From: Intoshia linei
Taxonomy: Eukaryota > Orthonectida > Rhopaluridae
Assembly: GCA_001642005.1 (NCBI GenBank)
Contig: LWCA01000297.1
Span: 1 to 33,063, forward strand
Direction of reading: 5' to 3'
Length of the DNA stretch: 33,063 nucleotides
Below, piece after piece: positions 20,721 through 31,800 of the stretch. The notes below the pieces were generated by a model, which was not told the origin of the DNA, ran no database searches, and worked only from the letters and a program-made list of their open reading frames with translations. Made by a program: the position numbers and the translations under genes. Numbering within the stretch: the first letter of the stretch is position 1; every line of letters begins with the position of its first letter.

Positions 20721-23700
20721 CTAATCCACATTCCAATCAATAATTGGTAAATTTTGAAGAGATAATAACTCATTCGTTTTCAAAAAATGTTGACAATTAA
20801 AAAAACCTCGATGTGCTGAAAGAGGAGAAGGGTGAACTGATTTTAACAGGTAATGATTTGTCTAATAAAATACATTAATCATAAATACCTGATATCATAT
20901 ATACAGATAGCGTGGAACAAAGCACACCCTCCTAAATTTACACTTTTTAATATAATTATTTTTGTGATATAAATAAAGCAAAAATTCATGTCTTTCATTC
21001 TAATGAAATTGTCATTTTTTCGTTTTTGATACAATTTGATAAAAGTATTCAAAATTATTCAAAATTAAATATAAAGCACAGTCATTGTAAAGTACTTTTT
21101 TAATAAAAATATCAAATGTTACAATTCTAGTACACTGTACTAAGTACAGTGATATCTCGTTTTCGTCATGTTTCGTTTCTGAAAATTTCGTTGATGGCAA
21201 TTAGTATATGTTAAATGTATAATAATTAAAAAGGGGTGTCTACTTAAACCCAACCATTTTTACTAAAAATCCACTTTTGCCAACATTAAAGAGAAAAATT
21301 CATTTTCATAAACCCTTAAGTGAAAATTTCAATTTTACCAACCCTTAATGGAAAAACCCACTTTTCCAATTTATTTAGAGAAATTCCACTTTTACTAACC
21401 CTTAAGGAAAAAACCCACTTTTACCAACTCTTTAGGAAAAAATCCAGTATTACCAACCCTTAGGGAAAAATTTAGGGTTGGTAAATTTTGATTTTCAGTA
21501 AAATTGGTTGGATTTAAGTAGACACCCCTTTTTAATTAATATACATTTAACATGTACTATAATTGAAACATTTGAAAATTATTATCTTACAAAATAAACA
21601 ACATCCTAATTGGAATAAAAATTACACAAACGAAATTATAACTAAATTATCAGAGAAACTGACGTTATAAAAGGATTAATAAAAAATAATGTTAAAAACT
21701 ATAAAAAAAAGAAAAGAGGAATTAGAATTGTCATATAATTTACATTATACGACAAACTAGATACTCAAAAATTTCTAAAAAGATGTGCTTTACATCAACG
21801 ACTACTGTATATCAAATAAATTACTAAATTCAAATTCTTTGTTTTTTTTTGAGCATACGCACCCCATAAAAGAAAAATTAATTTTCTTTTATTTGAAAAA
21901 TGATCAATCAAATTTCTCAAAATTTCATCAGTAAAAATTTCCCAACCTTTTCCAGCGTGTGAATTAGCTTTCGAAGCTTCAACTGTTAAAACAGCATTTA
22001 ACAGTAAAACACCTAAAATAAAAATATTTATATTAAAATTATCGCATTTACCTTGTTTAGCCCAATTGAGTAAATATCCATGTTTAGGCTTTTTAAAATT
22101 TGTAAAATCATTACCAATACATTTATACATATTTTTCAAACTAGGTGGAGGTTTTATACCCTTTTTTACACTAAAACAAAGGCCTATTTAATAATATTAA
22201 TGTTATAATAAAGTTTCCAATTTAATATCACCATGTGCTTGTCCTTTTCCGTGATACGGGTCTTGACCAATTATTACCACTTTAATCTAAATAAATACAT
22301 TAATGTTATTGGTTCAGTGTGAACTTAACATGTGTCACAATGTTTTTGTATATCTTTTTAAGAAGCTAAATAGTGAGAAATGTTTTGATTTTTTTATAAA
22401 AAATCTGTTTTCTCTACTAAATCAGGATTTCCCAACCTTTTCGAGGCTATCGCACTTCTTTATTAAATTTTTTATGGCCATTATGTTTTATTCGATTCTT
22501 TAATATAATCGACGAATTTAGAATTGAGTCAAGATAAAAAAATATTTAATTATTATCCCTTAGTTGTATAAAATTGAATGTTTTGTGTCCTTTTAATTTT
22601 AATCCTAAAATTTGAAAAATATTGGTTGATCATATATTAAAAGTAATTTTTCACCGAAAATGCGAGATTTCTGGAGTTGAAATTTTTTATTTATATAAAC
22701 TAGAATAAGATCTATCAGAATAATTTTTTTTTAATTGTAGGACCATTAATAATTTTAAATTGTTTGTTTTAATAAAATACTCTCAAAATAAAAAAAAATG
22801 AATATTAAAGTGGTTTTTTGACCGTGAAGGCGTCACTTCATCAGATTGAAATTTTTTATGTGTGTTTACTGCATACAACACTGCAATTTGGAAATATAAC
22901 GTTATCAGCTCTAATTTTTTTTAATTCTAGGACTATTTTTATTTTTTAAAAAAAGGGTAATTTGGAGTTTTGATCAGGAAAATATACTTTTTGGAGGTTA
23001 CCATTTATGATAATGCTTATGATTTTAAATCTATCCCAAATTTTATTGTTTTTCAAATTTTTGGGTTGATTTTGTTTTCAAAAAAAAATGATATTGTGTT
23101 TTTGACCTGAACGATTCAAAATCAAGAAATAAAACATAGATGTAGAAATACCCTGCGAAAAACTGTACCAGAAATTGGGTTTGTTTAAATGCTAGGACTA
23201 TTTTTATTTTTTTAAAAAAAGGGTAATTTGTGGTTTTGGTCATGAATGTATAATTTTTGAAATTTAAATATATGACAATGTTCATGATTGATAAATGAAT
23301 CATGATCAAATTTGCGCTAATATAAAAAAGGCTGCTAACCATGTTCTTAACCTGAGGCGTCAAACCGGTTTTTGGAGTGCCAACAAAATTTTTGAATAAA
23401 AATCATTTTACTGTACATTTTTTTAAATTGAACTAAGTGCTGCCAAGTGGAAAAAGGTTAAGAACCCATGTTCTAAAATCAACCCAAAATAAATTATTTA
23501 ATTATACTTATAAACAAAAATTACATCATTTATATCGCAGTACTGACTCCACGAAAATATCTCGGAAACTGGAGGATATATCGTTTTGGTTTGAGATTCT
23601 TTAGTCAAAAATAACGACAGCTACAATGTAAAAAAGAAAATATAAATGCATATAAATTGAAACATAGAAAATACTCATGACAATCAAAACCACCCGTGAC

Positions 23701-24375
23701 CGGTTCACAAAAATAATTAATTCAAATTTGTGGAAACATCTTATTTTTTACATTTTTCATCTGAAATTATACTTTCGATCAAAATTGAAAAAAAATTCTG
23801 CCCCCTCGCGAGGACTTGGTAGTTTTAAAATTAATGTATAATGAAATTAAGTTCCATGGGTCATATACTCACTTCGATTGAATTTATCCCACCAAATATC
23901 TTTTTTGGAAGATATACTTCTCTCATAAATTTTAAACTTTAAAATTTAAATTTTATATTAAAATATACAATATTAATTTATATGTACGGTGATTTCTATT
24001 TAAAGCTTAAATTAAGCTTATCTAATTGCCCACGAGGTTTATCAAATAATTTATTTTCCCATACCTTTCTGAAATATGGTTTATCAAATTCATCTTTAAG
24101 TAAAAATTTCCATGTTCCACTCAACAAATTTTCAAATATAGAGACTTGATCAAATCCAATCATTTCCTTTCTCTCTTTCACATCATATTGTGCTACTTTA
24201 ACAATCTTTTTAGTTTTATCAATTTTTGATTTTTTCTATTCATATAATTCAATTTTACAATTATTTATTATTACTAACTATAAAAATTATTAATACATAC
24301 CACTGCAGGTTTATATAAAAAATCTTGTTTGAAAAAAGAATCGATTGGATTTGTATTTTTGACAGTTTTTTTCAT
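20721..24375 (-). CDS. UNG: Uracil-DNA glycosylase, family 1
   Basis: Seven predicted exons: 24375-24301, 24235-24065, 23620-23525, 22286-22232, 22183-22052, 22012-21825 and 20861-20721, all in frame, giving 285 aa. The enzyme removes uracil from DNA at the start of base-excision repair. The water-activating motif GQDPYH is at residues 121-126 (catalytic Asp123, thymine-excluding Tyr125). GLCFSV supplies the stacking Phe, LLLNAV the uracil-reading Asn, and HPSPLS at 248-253 the catalytic His and minor-groove Leu loop. Near the N-terminus, PIDSFF (10-15) resembles the PCNA-binding PIP box of nuclear UNG2 but lacks the usual Gln. It is followed by a Lys-rich stretch. No mitochondrial presequence is evident from this start. 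Introns 2, 3 and 6 are repeat-bearing; intron 5 is only 39 nt. Confidence 0.96.
21201..21560. mobile_element. Foldback MITE-like element, most complete copy
   Basis: A 360-bp near-palindrome in UNG intron 6. Arms 21201-21270 and 21491-21560 pair without gaps at about 64 of 70 positions and include GTCTACTTAAACCCAACCAT and its complement. Between the arms are about six units of 30-31 bp with the pattern CCAACCCTTAAGGAAAAA and CCCACTTTTA. There is no coding sequence. Related copies lie in introns of SF3B1, the coiled-coil gene and CASPR. Confidence 0.85.
22600..23320 (+). repeat. Dispersed repeat family, copy in UNG intron 3
   Basis: Same orientation and order of phrases as 12655-13330: TTGAAAAATATTGGTTGAT, ATTTTTCACCGAAAATGCG, TTTTTTGACCGTGAAGGCG, GGGTAATTTGGAGTTTTGAT, then a second GGGTAATTTGTGGTTTTGGT at about 23221. 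The repeated phrase suggests an internal duplication. A hAT-like end (CAGGATTTCCCAACCTTTTC) lies just upstream at about 22423. Confidence 0.6.
23340..23474. mobile_element. Short hAT-like insertion
   Basis: CATGTTCT occurs exactly at 23340-23347 and 23467-23474. TTCTTAACCT at the left and AGGTTAAGAA at the right are perfect complements, and resemble hAT termini (TTCTTAACCTTTTT). Because the inverted repeat partly overlaps the direct repeat, the exact element edge is ambiguous. Confidence 0.5.
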
Positions 24376-25137
24376 ATTAAACTTTTAACAATTTAAAAAT
24401 AAATTTATTTAAAATTAATTGATGTTATGGTCAAAAATTTTGACTCAAAATGCATCTTTCCATAACGTACTTAAACAGATTATAATTTTTACTTTTTGCT
24501 ATAGCTTATAACTACAAAAATACATTGTAGTAGACTTATCAAATTTGTAAAATATTTATTTGTAAGATGGCTAATTTACTCATAGTCTAAAATGATTACA
24601 TTCGTATTTTGAATTTTTTTAAATTTAAATTTAAAACTTGAAAAAATTATGGTTCTAAGAATTAAATTATTGAACTTGGTCTTAAAATTGTTTAAGATGT
24701 GATATATCATGGCTATAATTGGAAATAAATATTATTCATTAGATCATGAAAACACAAATCAGTATTTAAAAATATAATGTGGTTGTGCCTAAGTTTTGTA
24801 AAGTCTTAATGCTTCTTAAATTGTTAAGATTGTGTCATTTATGTAGCATCCATAATACAACCATTACCCCAATTAATTTATGTTATAAATCCAATTTTTC
24901 GAATGATTGATTGCACAATAATTAAGTAATAAGAATACAAATAAGTAAGTATCACTGTTTGACTTATTTGACTAAACTGTTCCAAAATAGTTTATTTATT
25001 TGATATCCATAACAATATTAAAAATTTTTACATTATTGACAAATGCTATTGAACGTTGCTATTTATTCAATCTAACATCACTTTAATTGTAATTTTATCA
25101 AAGATAATTCATCAACACATACCTTAAAACATAAAAA
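24376..25137. other. Shared 5' region of divergent UNG and light-chain genes
   Basis: About 760 nt between two start codons that point away from each other. It is AT-rich, without a coding exon or a recognised repeat, and must hold both promoters. I see no convincing TATA box at a useful distance from either start. Confidence 0.5.
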
Positions 25138-25827
25138 ATGGTATATATTAAAAAAAATTAATTTGAATAATTTTAGTCCCAATTAACTGAAGATGAAAAA
25201 TTAGGTAAATTTAAAAATTTTAAAAATAATGAAAATTTTTCATTTTCGTTTTTCAGAATATCAAGACACATTTAACCTATTTGATACAAAAGGTGATGGT
25301 AAAATATTTGGCCATCAAATTGGAGAAGTTTTGAGAGCAATAGGTCAAAATCCGTGTAATCAAGAAATTGAAAAAATTTGCGGAAACGATAAAGGTAAAA
25401 TAACCATCTTATTATTAGAATTGTAATTCAAATGCACATGTAAAGAAAAATTAAATAAAAACTAGAAAATCGAATATCATATGAAACATTTCTTCCCATG
25501 CTTGTATCCGTACGTAAATCTGAAGTTCCAGTTTCCAGATCCGACCTAATTGAAGGTTTTAAAGTATTTGACAAAGAACAGAATGGTCTTGTTCATGCTT
25601 CAGAACTTAGATACTTTTTAACTACCTTGGGTAATATTTACCATTTTTACCATGAATTGTAAAATAACTTAATTATTTTAGGAGAACCCTTAAGCGAAGC
25701 TGAATGTACTTCTCTGTTGTCCGGATTCGGTGAAAATAATGGATATATTAATTATGAAGGTATTTTAAACTGTTTAGTATAAATTTAATTTATTTTAGAA
25801 TTCATTGATACAATACTGAAAAATTAA
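25138..25827 (+). CDS. Mlc-c: Myosin essential light chain (EF-hand protein)
   Basis: Six predicted exons, 25138-25140, 25177-25204, 25257-25394, 25466-25630, 25682-25759 and 25799-25827, give 146 aa, the usual size for this family. The first exon is just the ATG, followed at once by GTATAT. The protein opens MSQLTEDEK and then shows YQDTFNLFDTKGDGKI and VLRAIGQNP, hallmarks of essential light chains that clamp the myosin lever arm. The third EF-hand reads FKVFDKEQNGLVHASELR, followed by LTTLGEPLSEAE and GYINYEEF. The first loop (DTKGDGKIFGHQ) has Lys at position 3 and Gln at 12, so it probably does not bind calcium. It could also be called a calmodulin-like protein, but the RALGQNP-type motif favours light chain. 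Its stop lies 13 nt from that of CASPR. Confidence 0.9.
25789..25794 (-). promoter_or_regulatory. Candidate poly(A) signal AATAAA of the CASPR gene
   Basis: On the minus strand, 46 nt past the CASPR stop. It is antisense to the last intron of the light-chain gene, so use of this signal would put the CASPR mRNA end inside the light-chain gene. Confidence 0.4.
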
Positions 25828-25832
25828 ATTTT

Positions 25833-25838
25833 AATAAA
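25833..25838 (+). promoter_or_regulatory. Candidate poly(A) signal AATAAA of the light-chain gene
   Basis: Five bases after the light-chain stop. Cleavage 10-30 nt downstream would fall within the last coding exon of CASPR on the other strand. Confidence 0.5.
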
Positions 25839-25840
25839 AA

Positions 25841-28800
25841 TTACATGAAAAATTCTGAAATTTGTTCACTCTGTGTGTCTTTTAATTCAATATCCTGATT
25901 TGAACTATTTTTACTTTTTCTATATCGTTCTTTTAAAACGCTGTACCCTTTGAATTTATAAAAAAATATATATAGAGCCAATCCAATTCCCAATAATATT
26001 AAAAATGAACACATGGATGATGTCACTAAAATATTTTGCATTTATGTGATTGAAAAATTTTATTCTATACCCCATATAAATAAATAGTTGTCATTTTCTT
26101 TTACAATCAAATCAAAAATATCAAATTCCAAATTTCGCAAGTCAGCTTCTTTGGCACCTCTGATATATTTGGGTTCTTCAAATGGTGTCACCTCTTCAAA
26201 CCCACACATGGACTCTATCATTCTATCTCCATCTTCTAAGTATGACTGAATATTATGTATAAATTAGTATTTTTTACCTTCAGGATAAAATTTAAGATTA
26301 TTTTTGGATGGATTTCGAAACAATCGTCTGAAGGGGTATACATTGTTAAATTGTATACGAAATAAACAGCCCTTAAACCCTCTGATATTATCGGTACCTA
26401 AATATTTATTTCAATAATTTATAAACAAAAATTACTGTTGCGACCAAAATAAATGTATTTTGGAAAATCCAACTTTGTATCAGCACTAGAATGTAAATTC
26501 CAATACTTTCTAGCTATCGGATAATCATCTACCTAAAATAATATGTTTCTAAAAATTTTTATGGGTAACTTGAATTGACAAATTTCGACCTCTATTTGAA
26601 CGTTTAACTTTTAAAATGTGTTGTTGACCATTTGCTAAATCTACATCGAAAATATCATTATTCAGTTCGTCCCTTTCTGATCCCACATCTAAAACAACTC
26701 GTATCCCACCTAAAGTCTCATTGATATACAAATAAAGTACTTTATTATCTACATTATGTAATTTCATATTTAGGATTAGATCGCAAGCCAGATATCCGAA
26801 AAGGAATGGAAATTATAAAAAAAATAATTTTTAAGATTAAAACATTTTTATATTTACAGATTAGTTATAATAATTATAATTATTTTATCTAACAAAACGA
26901 ATCATTGAAAAAACAGTTCATTGACTGCGCTTGCGAATATTAGAAAAAAAATCGGTTCATTCACAACAAACGTAATAAAATTAATCTCATTATCGTCATA
27001 ATTTTATAAATTTAATTTCTTTAAACTACAAACCGTTGCAGTAGTTTATTAGTTAAAAATTAAGAAATCACGCAAAAATATAAATTTATGTTTAGCACGC
27101 GCAGTCAAATTTTAATAATTGTAAACGAGATTATGATTATTCTTTAACCCAACCGTTTTTACTAAAAATCCACTTTTACCAACAATAAAAGGTTATAAAA
27201 CTGTTGAAAAGAATAATTAAATTTTTCTTTGGATCTTCGTTACAAACTTGAAAAATTACTATTGATTATATTTTAAAGTGGAATAATTTTGATCTTTTAT
27301 GAAATAGTTTATGCAATTTTATAAATCTTGCGTAATTATATATTCATATAAATTTTTTTGACTATATATATTTGTCTTATATCTTATAATTATGCCTTTA
27401 ATACATGTAAATACCTTTTAGGGTTGGTAAAACTGGATTTTTCGTTTTAGGGTTCGTAAACCTCAATTTTTCACATAAGGTTTAGTAAAACAGGAATTTA
27501 CTTAAAAAGTTGGTAAATTTAGATCTTTTCTTTAAATTTTTGTAAAACTGAAGTTTTCGTTTTAAGATTCGTAAATCTCAATTTTTCATTTAAGGTTTGG
27601 TAAAATAGGAATTTTCCCTAAAGGGTTGGTAAATTCAGATTTTTAGCAAAAATGGTCGGATTTGAGTAGACACCCATTGTAAACCACATCAGATTTTTTT
27701 TAGTATTTACAATTTGTGGATGTATAATGAAAATACATAAAGTGATAAATCTAAATACTGGACAATCTCCACAATAATAAAAAATCCTCAAAATATTTTT
27801 GGTGATCCGTGTTATAAATCCCCATTTTAAACCATACTATTTCTTACATTTACCGTGAACCGGAATTGATCCGCGAGTCATACTTGTATTAGAGTTCTGC
27901 AACACGGTCCGTAGCAAATACTTTAACATTTATATTGAATATAACACAAATAATTATTAAGTAAAATTTAACGAAATTTATTCCTAGACGAATACGAACT
28001 TTCAAAATTCGTGTCGAAGCGTGTTTCGGGCAGTTTTGCAGAAATCTACTTTGGACAAGGCTGCATTACAGAATGAATTAAAATTCGAAATTTTATGCCA
28101 TGATCAGTGACGAACTTACCGTATCGAGGCCCTCTTAAGGGCCCCATTTTCCAAATTGAGTATTAACAAAATATATTATGAATGTCATAACTATTTAGAT
28201 TCTTAAAATTTAACTGTCAATCCAAGATACTTGAATATATGGCTAGGGATGGAACAGTAAGCACCGTATACAACAAAACATTCATCAATCCTTAAGGGTA
28301 AAATCCAGTTTTACGAAACCTAAAATGAAAAATCCACTTTTATCAATTCTAAATGGAAAAATTCAATTTTACTGAATTTTAGAGTAGTCCATAAAAACTC
28401 AGTATCACAAACAAAACAAAGTGAAGTACTTAAATAGAAGGATTATCGATAAACAGATCTTATAACCTCTTTATTACTTACTCAAAATAATGATGAAAAA
28501 ATAAAACTTTTTAAAACCAAAGTAAAAAAAATGGTAATAAAAATTATAATCTAAAAATATACCATTATTGTTGACTTGAATAGTAATATATTCTCCATTT
28601 TCATTTTGAATAGACATGAGAATACCCTGTTTATCTTCTGTTGAAAAACCTACAATAATATTCTCTTCATCAGTGGAAATATCTCCAGTAATTTTATTGA
28701 ATTCATATCTAACCATCCAATTGCTTTGAAAATGAATCCCAACTTCTATCATAATTTTTATTACATGTATAATTAAAAAAATACCTCTACCACAATTCCA

Positions 28801-31800
28801 CCCTCTAAATGGAGTATAAGCACAGTCACATTTATAAAAAGAGTATCCTTCTATACAAATCCCACCATTTAAACACGGATTTTGCTTGCATTTTGCATTA
28901 CAACCAGTTGACACGCCGTATGGTTTAATAAACCCATCAACAATTTTTTTTAAATTAACAATATATCCATTAATAACTAAAGCTCTAAAACACCCGATAA
29001 ACCCATTAGAATTATCTACAGACGATCCAATATACAATTTACTAGACAATTGTAAATATCTAAATTCCCTGTTTTTTGGTTCATCCAGGGTAACCTGTGC
29101 TTGATAATCTATTTTTAAAAGCGAATTTAAATGATTCCTCTCCACATGAACTGTGTGCCACATGTCATCATTTAATCTATACGCTACAACTTTTGTTAGC
29201 GTTTGGGCCCCGTCTCCAGCATCAAATATAAATTGTATTGTATTGGGGTCGAGAATGGAAATTTCTATAAAGTGTGTTTGTCCCTTGCAATGTATTATGA
29301 CACCAGTCGATGCAGTAGTTTTAAATTCGAATCTTATATCTGATGAAGTTGTAAAATTTGTATTAAATGTTTCCAATTGGATGGAAGAATCAATTGCAAA
29401 AAAAGTTATTACATCCTTGTATAAATCTAAAAAAAAAATTTCATTCGTTTTGAAATAAATTACCATCATCATAACATCGCAGTTTACCAAGTTTATGAAA
29501 TGCATATTTATGGTCTTTTAAATCACCTGAATCACCAAAACGTAGCTGCATGACTGGTAAATCTTCTTTATAATTAAGGAATCCAGAATCATGCAAATCT
29601 TCCTCGCTGTCTCCAGAATCACAAGTACATGGAGCATTAGGACTAGGACATTCGTCAATTAATCCACATTGACACATTGATAACCCTTCAATTCCACCTC
29701 CCCAATAACGCAATTGTTTACCATATCTTCCAACCCACCAACCCCAAGTTAACTTGGTTTTATCATGACTTCCTAAATTTCATATAATTGACAAAAATTA
29801 ATAATCATTTACCTGTTGTAGTTAAAAGTCTGGTATTATGACATTGATAAGAAATAAACTGTTCACATTTTGATGCCCTATCTGTAATCATATCAAAATG
29901 TTTTTCATTAGCGTTATTGTAATTAATATTTCTTATATATGATCCAGGATGTTGATATCCATCAATCAATAATCTGTGGGTACTATCATGTGAAATTTCG
30001 GTTATTGAGTATTTTTCATCATCTAATATTTCATCAATATAAATGTAAATTTCATTATTTACGGAAAAATATGCAATTTACTTCAATTGGTTCCATGTAG
30101 CCAGTATCATCATAATCTATTTTTGTTTTCATGTTTTTCAAAGTCGGGTTTTGACGTCGAACTTCATCACAAGACATTGAGTACATTGCTATTAATACAA
30201 TTATGTAAAGTATTTTCATTTTAATTGATGTATTTAAATTTTTAATTTTGGACCAAGCATCTCAAGTCAAAACTGTCAATTTACAAATTATCAAATTTAA
30301 TGTCACATCAGGCATCTTAACTATTTAACAATTATTCACATTTTGATTGAATAGCTGAATTTTTAATTCTAATTTTCAATGATAAAAAACCATTTAAAAT
30401 TAAATAAAATGAAATTATTTTATTTATTGTAATAAACTTACAAATAAACCCAAAATAATATGTTTCCAATTAAACATATTCATTCAATTTAATTTTGTTG
30501 CAATTAATTTTCTACAAAAAAAATTACATTTATGACACACACTCCCTTCATATCCCGTTCTACTACAATCACAAAAAAATGCAAAACTATTTTGATGACA
30601 AATTCCACCATGTTCACAAGGATTTGGGGTACATCTAAAATGCTTTTTTAATGTAAGTATAAAATGAGTATTACCTATCCACAATTCTACAAGATTCAGT
30701 ATTGACAGAATTAGATTTCCATTTGTTAATTTTCTCTTTACCAACATATATATTTTTTATACAACCAATAAAACCAACTATTGCAGCGGCATAATTTGTA
30801 CCTAAATATCAAGTGTAATAAAAAAAATATAAAAATAATTATGTTAAATTTGTAATACTATTTTAATATAATATAGAGAATTATCTATAATATTCACCGG
30901 CTCTGTTGCTCAAAATTATGAACGTCCCGATTTTTTGAAAAAAATGAATTCATTAAAAGGGGGGTACCAAGGTATGAAATATTTACTAATAAAATTAGCA
31001 GTATACAATTAATTAGTAATAAAGTAACGGGCCGATATTCTACCTTCCTTACACACTTTTCAAAAATCGCTTTCGATCGATCTTTAATGTTCAATGTTTA
31101 ATCGATCGTTTATTGTCTATAAATTAAAAATAACAGTTGGAAATCGTATTGGTCATCACAAAATTTATCATTATTATTATATTAAAGTCTTCTCCACGAA
31201 TTTGGTTATAAGTATATTTTAAATACATACAGCATATAATAAAATTATACCACCAACATTGTATATTTTCCCTGTTTTATAAAACATCATTCTTTTAGAA
31301 ACATAATTTAAGCCATCAATTGTAATATTAAAAATAGCCGGTTCTACTGCATTAGCGCTTCTACCATCCAAAATAAATGTATGCCATAATCCATCGCTAT
31401 AAGATTTAGTATGGAGTGCTAAATTTAATTGTAACATTTACATTGATTAACCTAATTATATTAAAAAAAAACACATGCATCCTTATTATGATAATTATCA
31501 TTACGTTTTATTACACTTTTAATATTAATTTTATTGCTTCCTTCTATGTATACAGATATTTGACCATGTTTATCAATTTCAATCTAAATCAATTATAAAC
31601 GGGGGAAACGTATAACAAAACATTAATTTTTCCTTCTGACATTTCATGAATTAATATACTGCACTGTGTATAATATGTCCTAAAATCAAATTCGAAATGA
31701 ATGAATCTACTGGGCATAGCATTAGCTATAATATTTGATTCCTCGGTTAAAAAATTAAGACAAGAAATTGATGAAATCTAAAGAATTGTGAAGCAATCCA

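Larger units (their letters stand above)
26749..28562 (-). other. Long intron 12 of CASPR with repeats
   Basis: 1.8 kb splitting the LamG4 coding sequence. It contains two foldback-family copies (27141-27676 and about 28280-28395) and a more GC-rich island at about 27830-28150 that includes a short transposase-like remnant. No exon of CASPR is missing here, because the exon phases and the LamG4 alignment are continuous. Confidence 0.6.

Noticed and set aside
21201-21560. CRISPR array or interstitial telomere.
   Set aside because: The 30-bp units are degenerate, lack spacers, and lie between inverted arms; the DNA is clearly animal, and the units are not regular TTAGGG.
27835-27925. A tRNA-like stretch (GATCCGCGAGTC, GGATCAATTCC).
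   Set aside because: The T-arm pairs over only three bases and no acceptor or anticodon stem can be formed.
30020-30075. A frameshift or a 59-nt intron that removes the conserved Cys after MEPIEV.
   Set aside because: A donor 19 nt further on (CC then GTAAAT) gives a 40-nt intron and EVNCIFFHDEKYS, which keeps the Cys and aligns with the family without any indel.
29464-30222. CASPR split into two genes, the second starting with its own signal peptide ([17 protein letters not shown]).
   Set aside because: An acceptor (TTAATAG) lies inside the apparent signal peptide. Splicing from the EGF exon gives [13 protein letters not shown], which matches the CHNSIYEPSCEAY junction of the family. One continuous gene explains it better.
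30894-31094. 66-codon open frame with a hydrophobic core inside CASPR intron 5.
   Set aside because: No similarity, no splice support and no second exon; a chance frame in AT-rich sequence.
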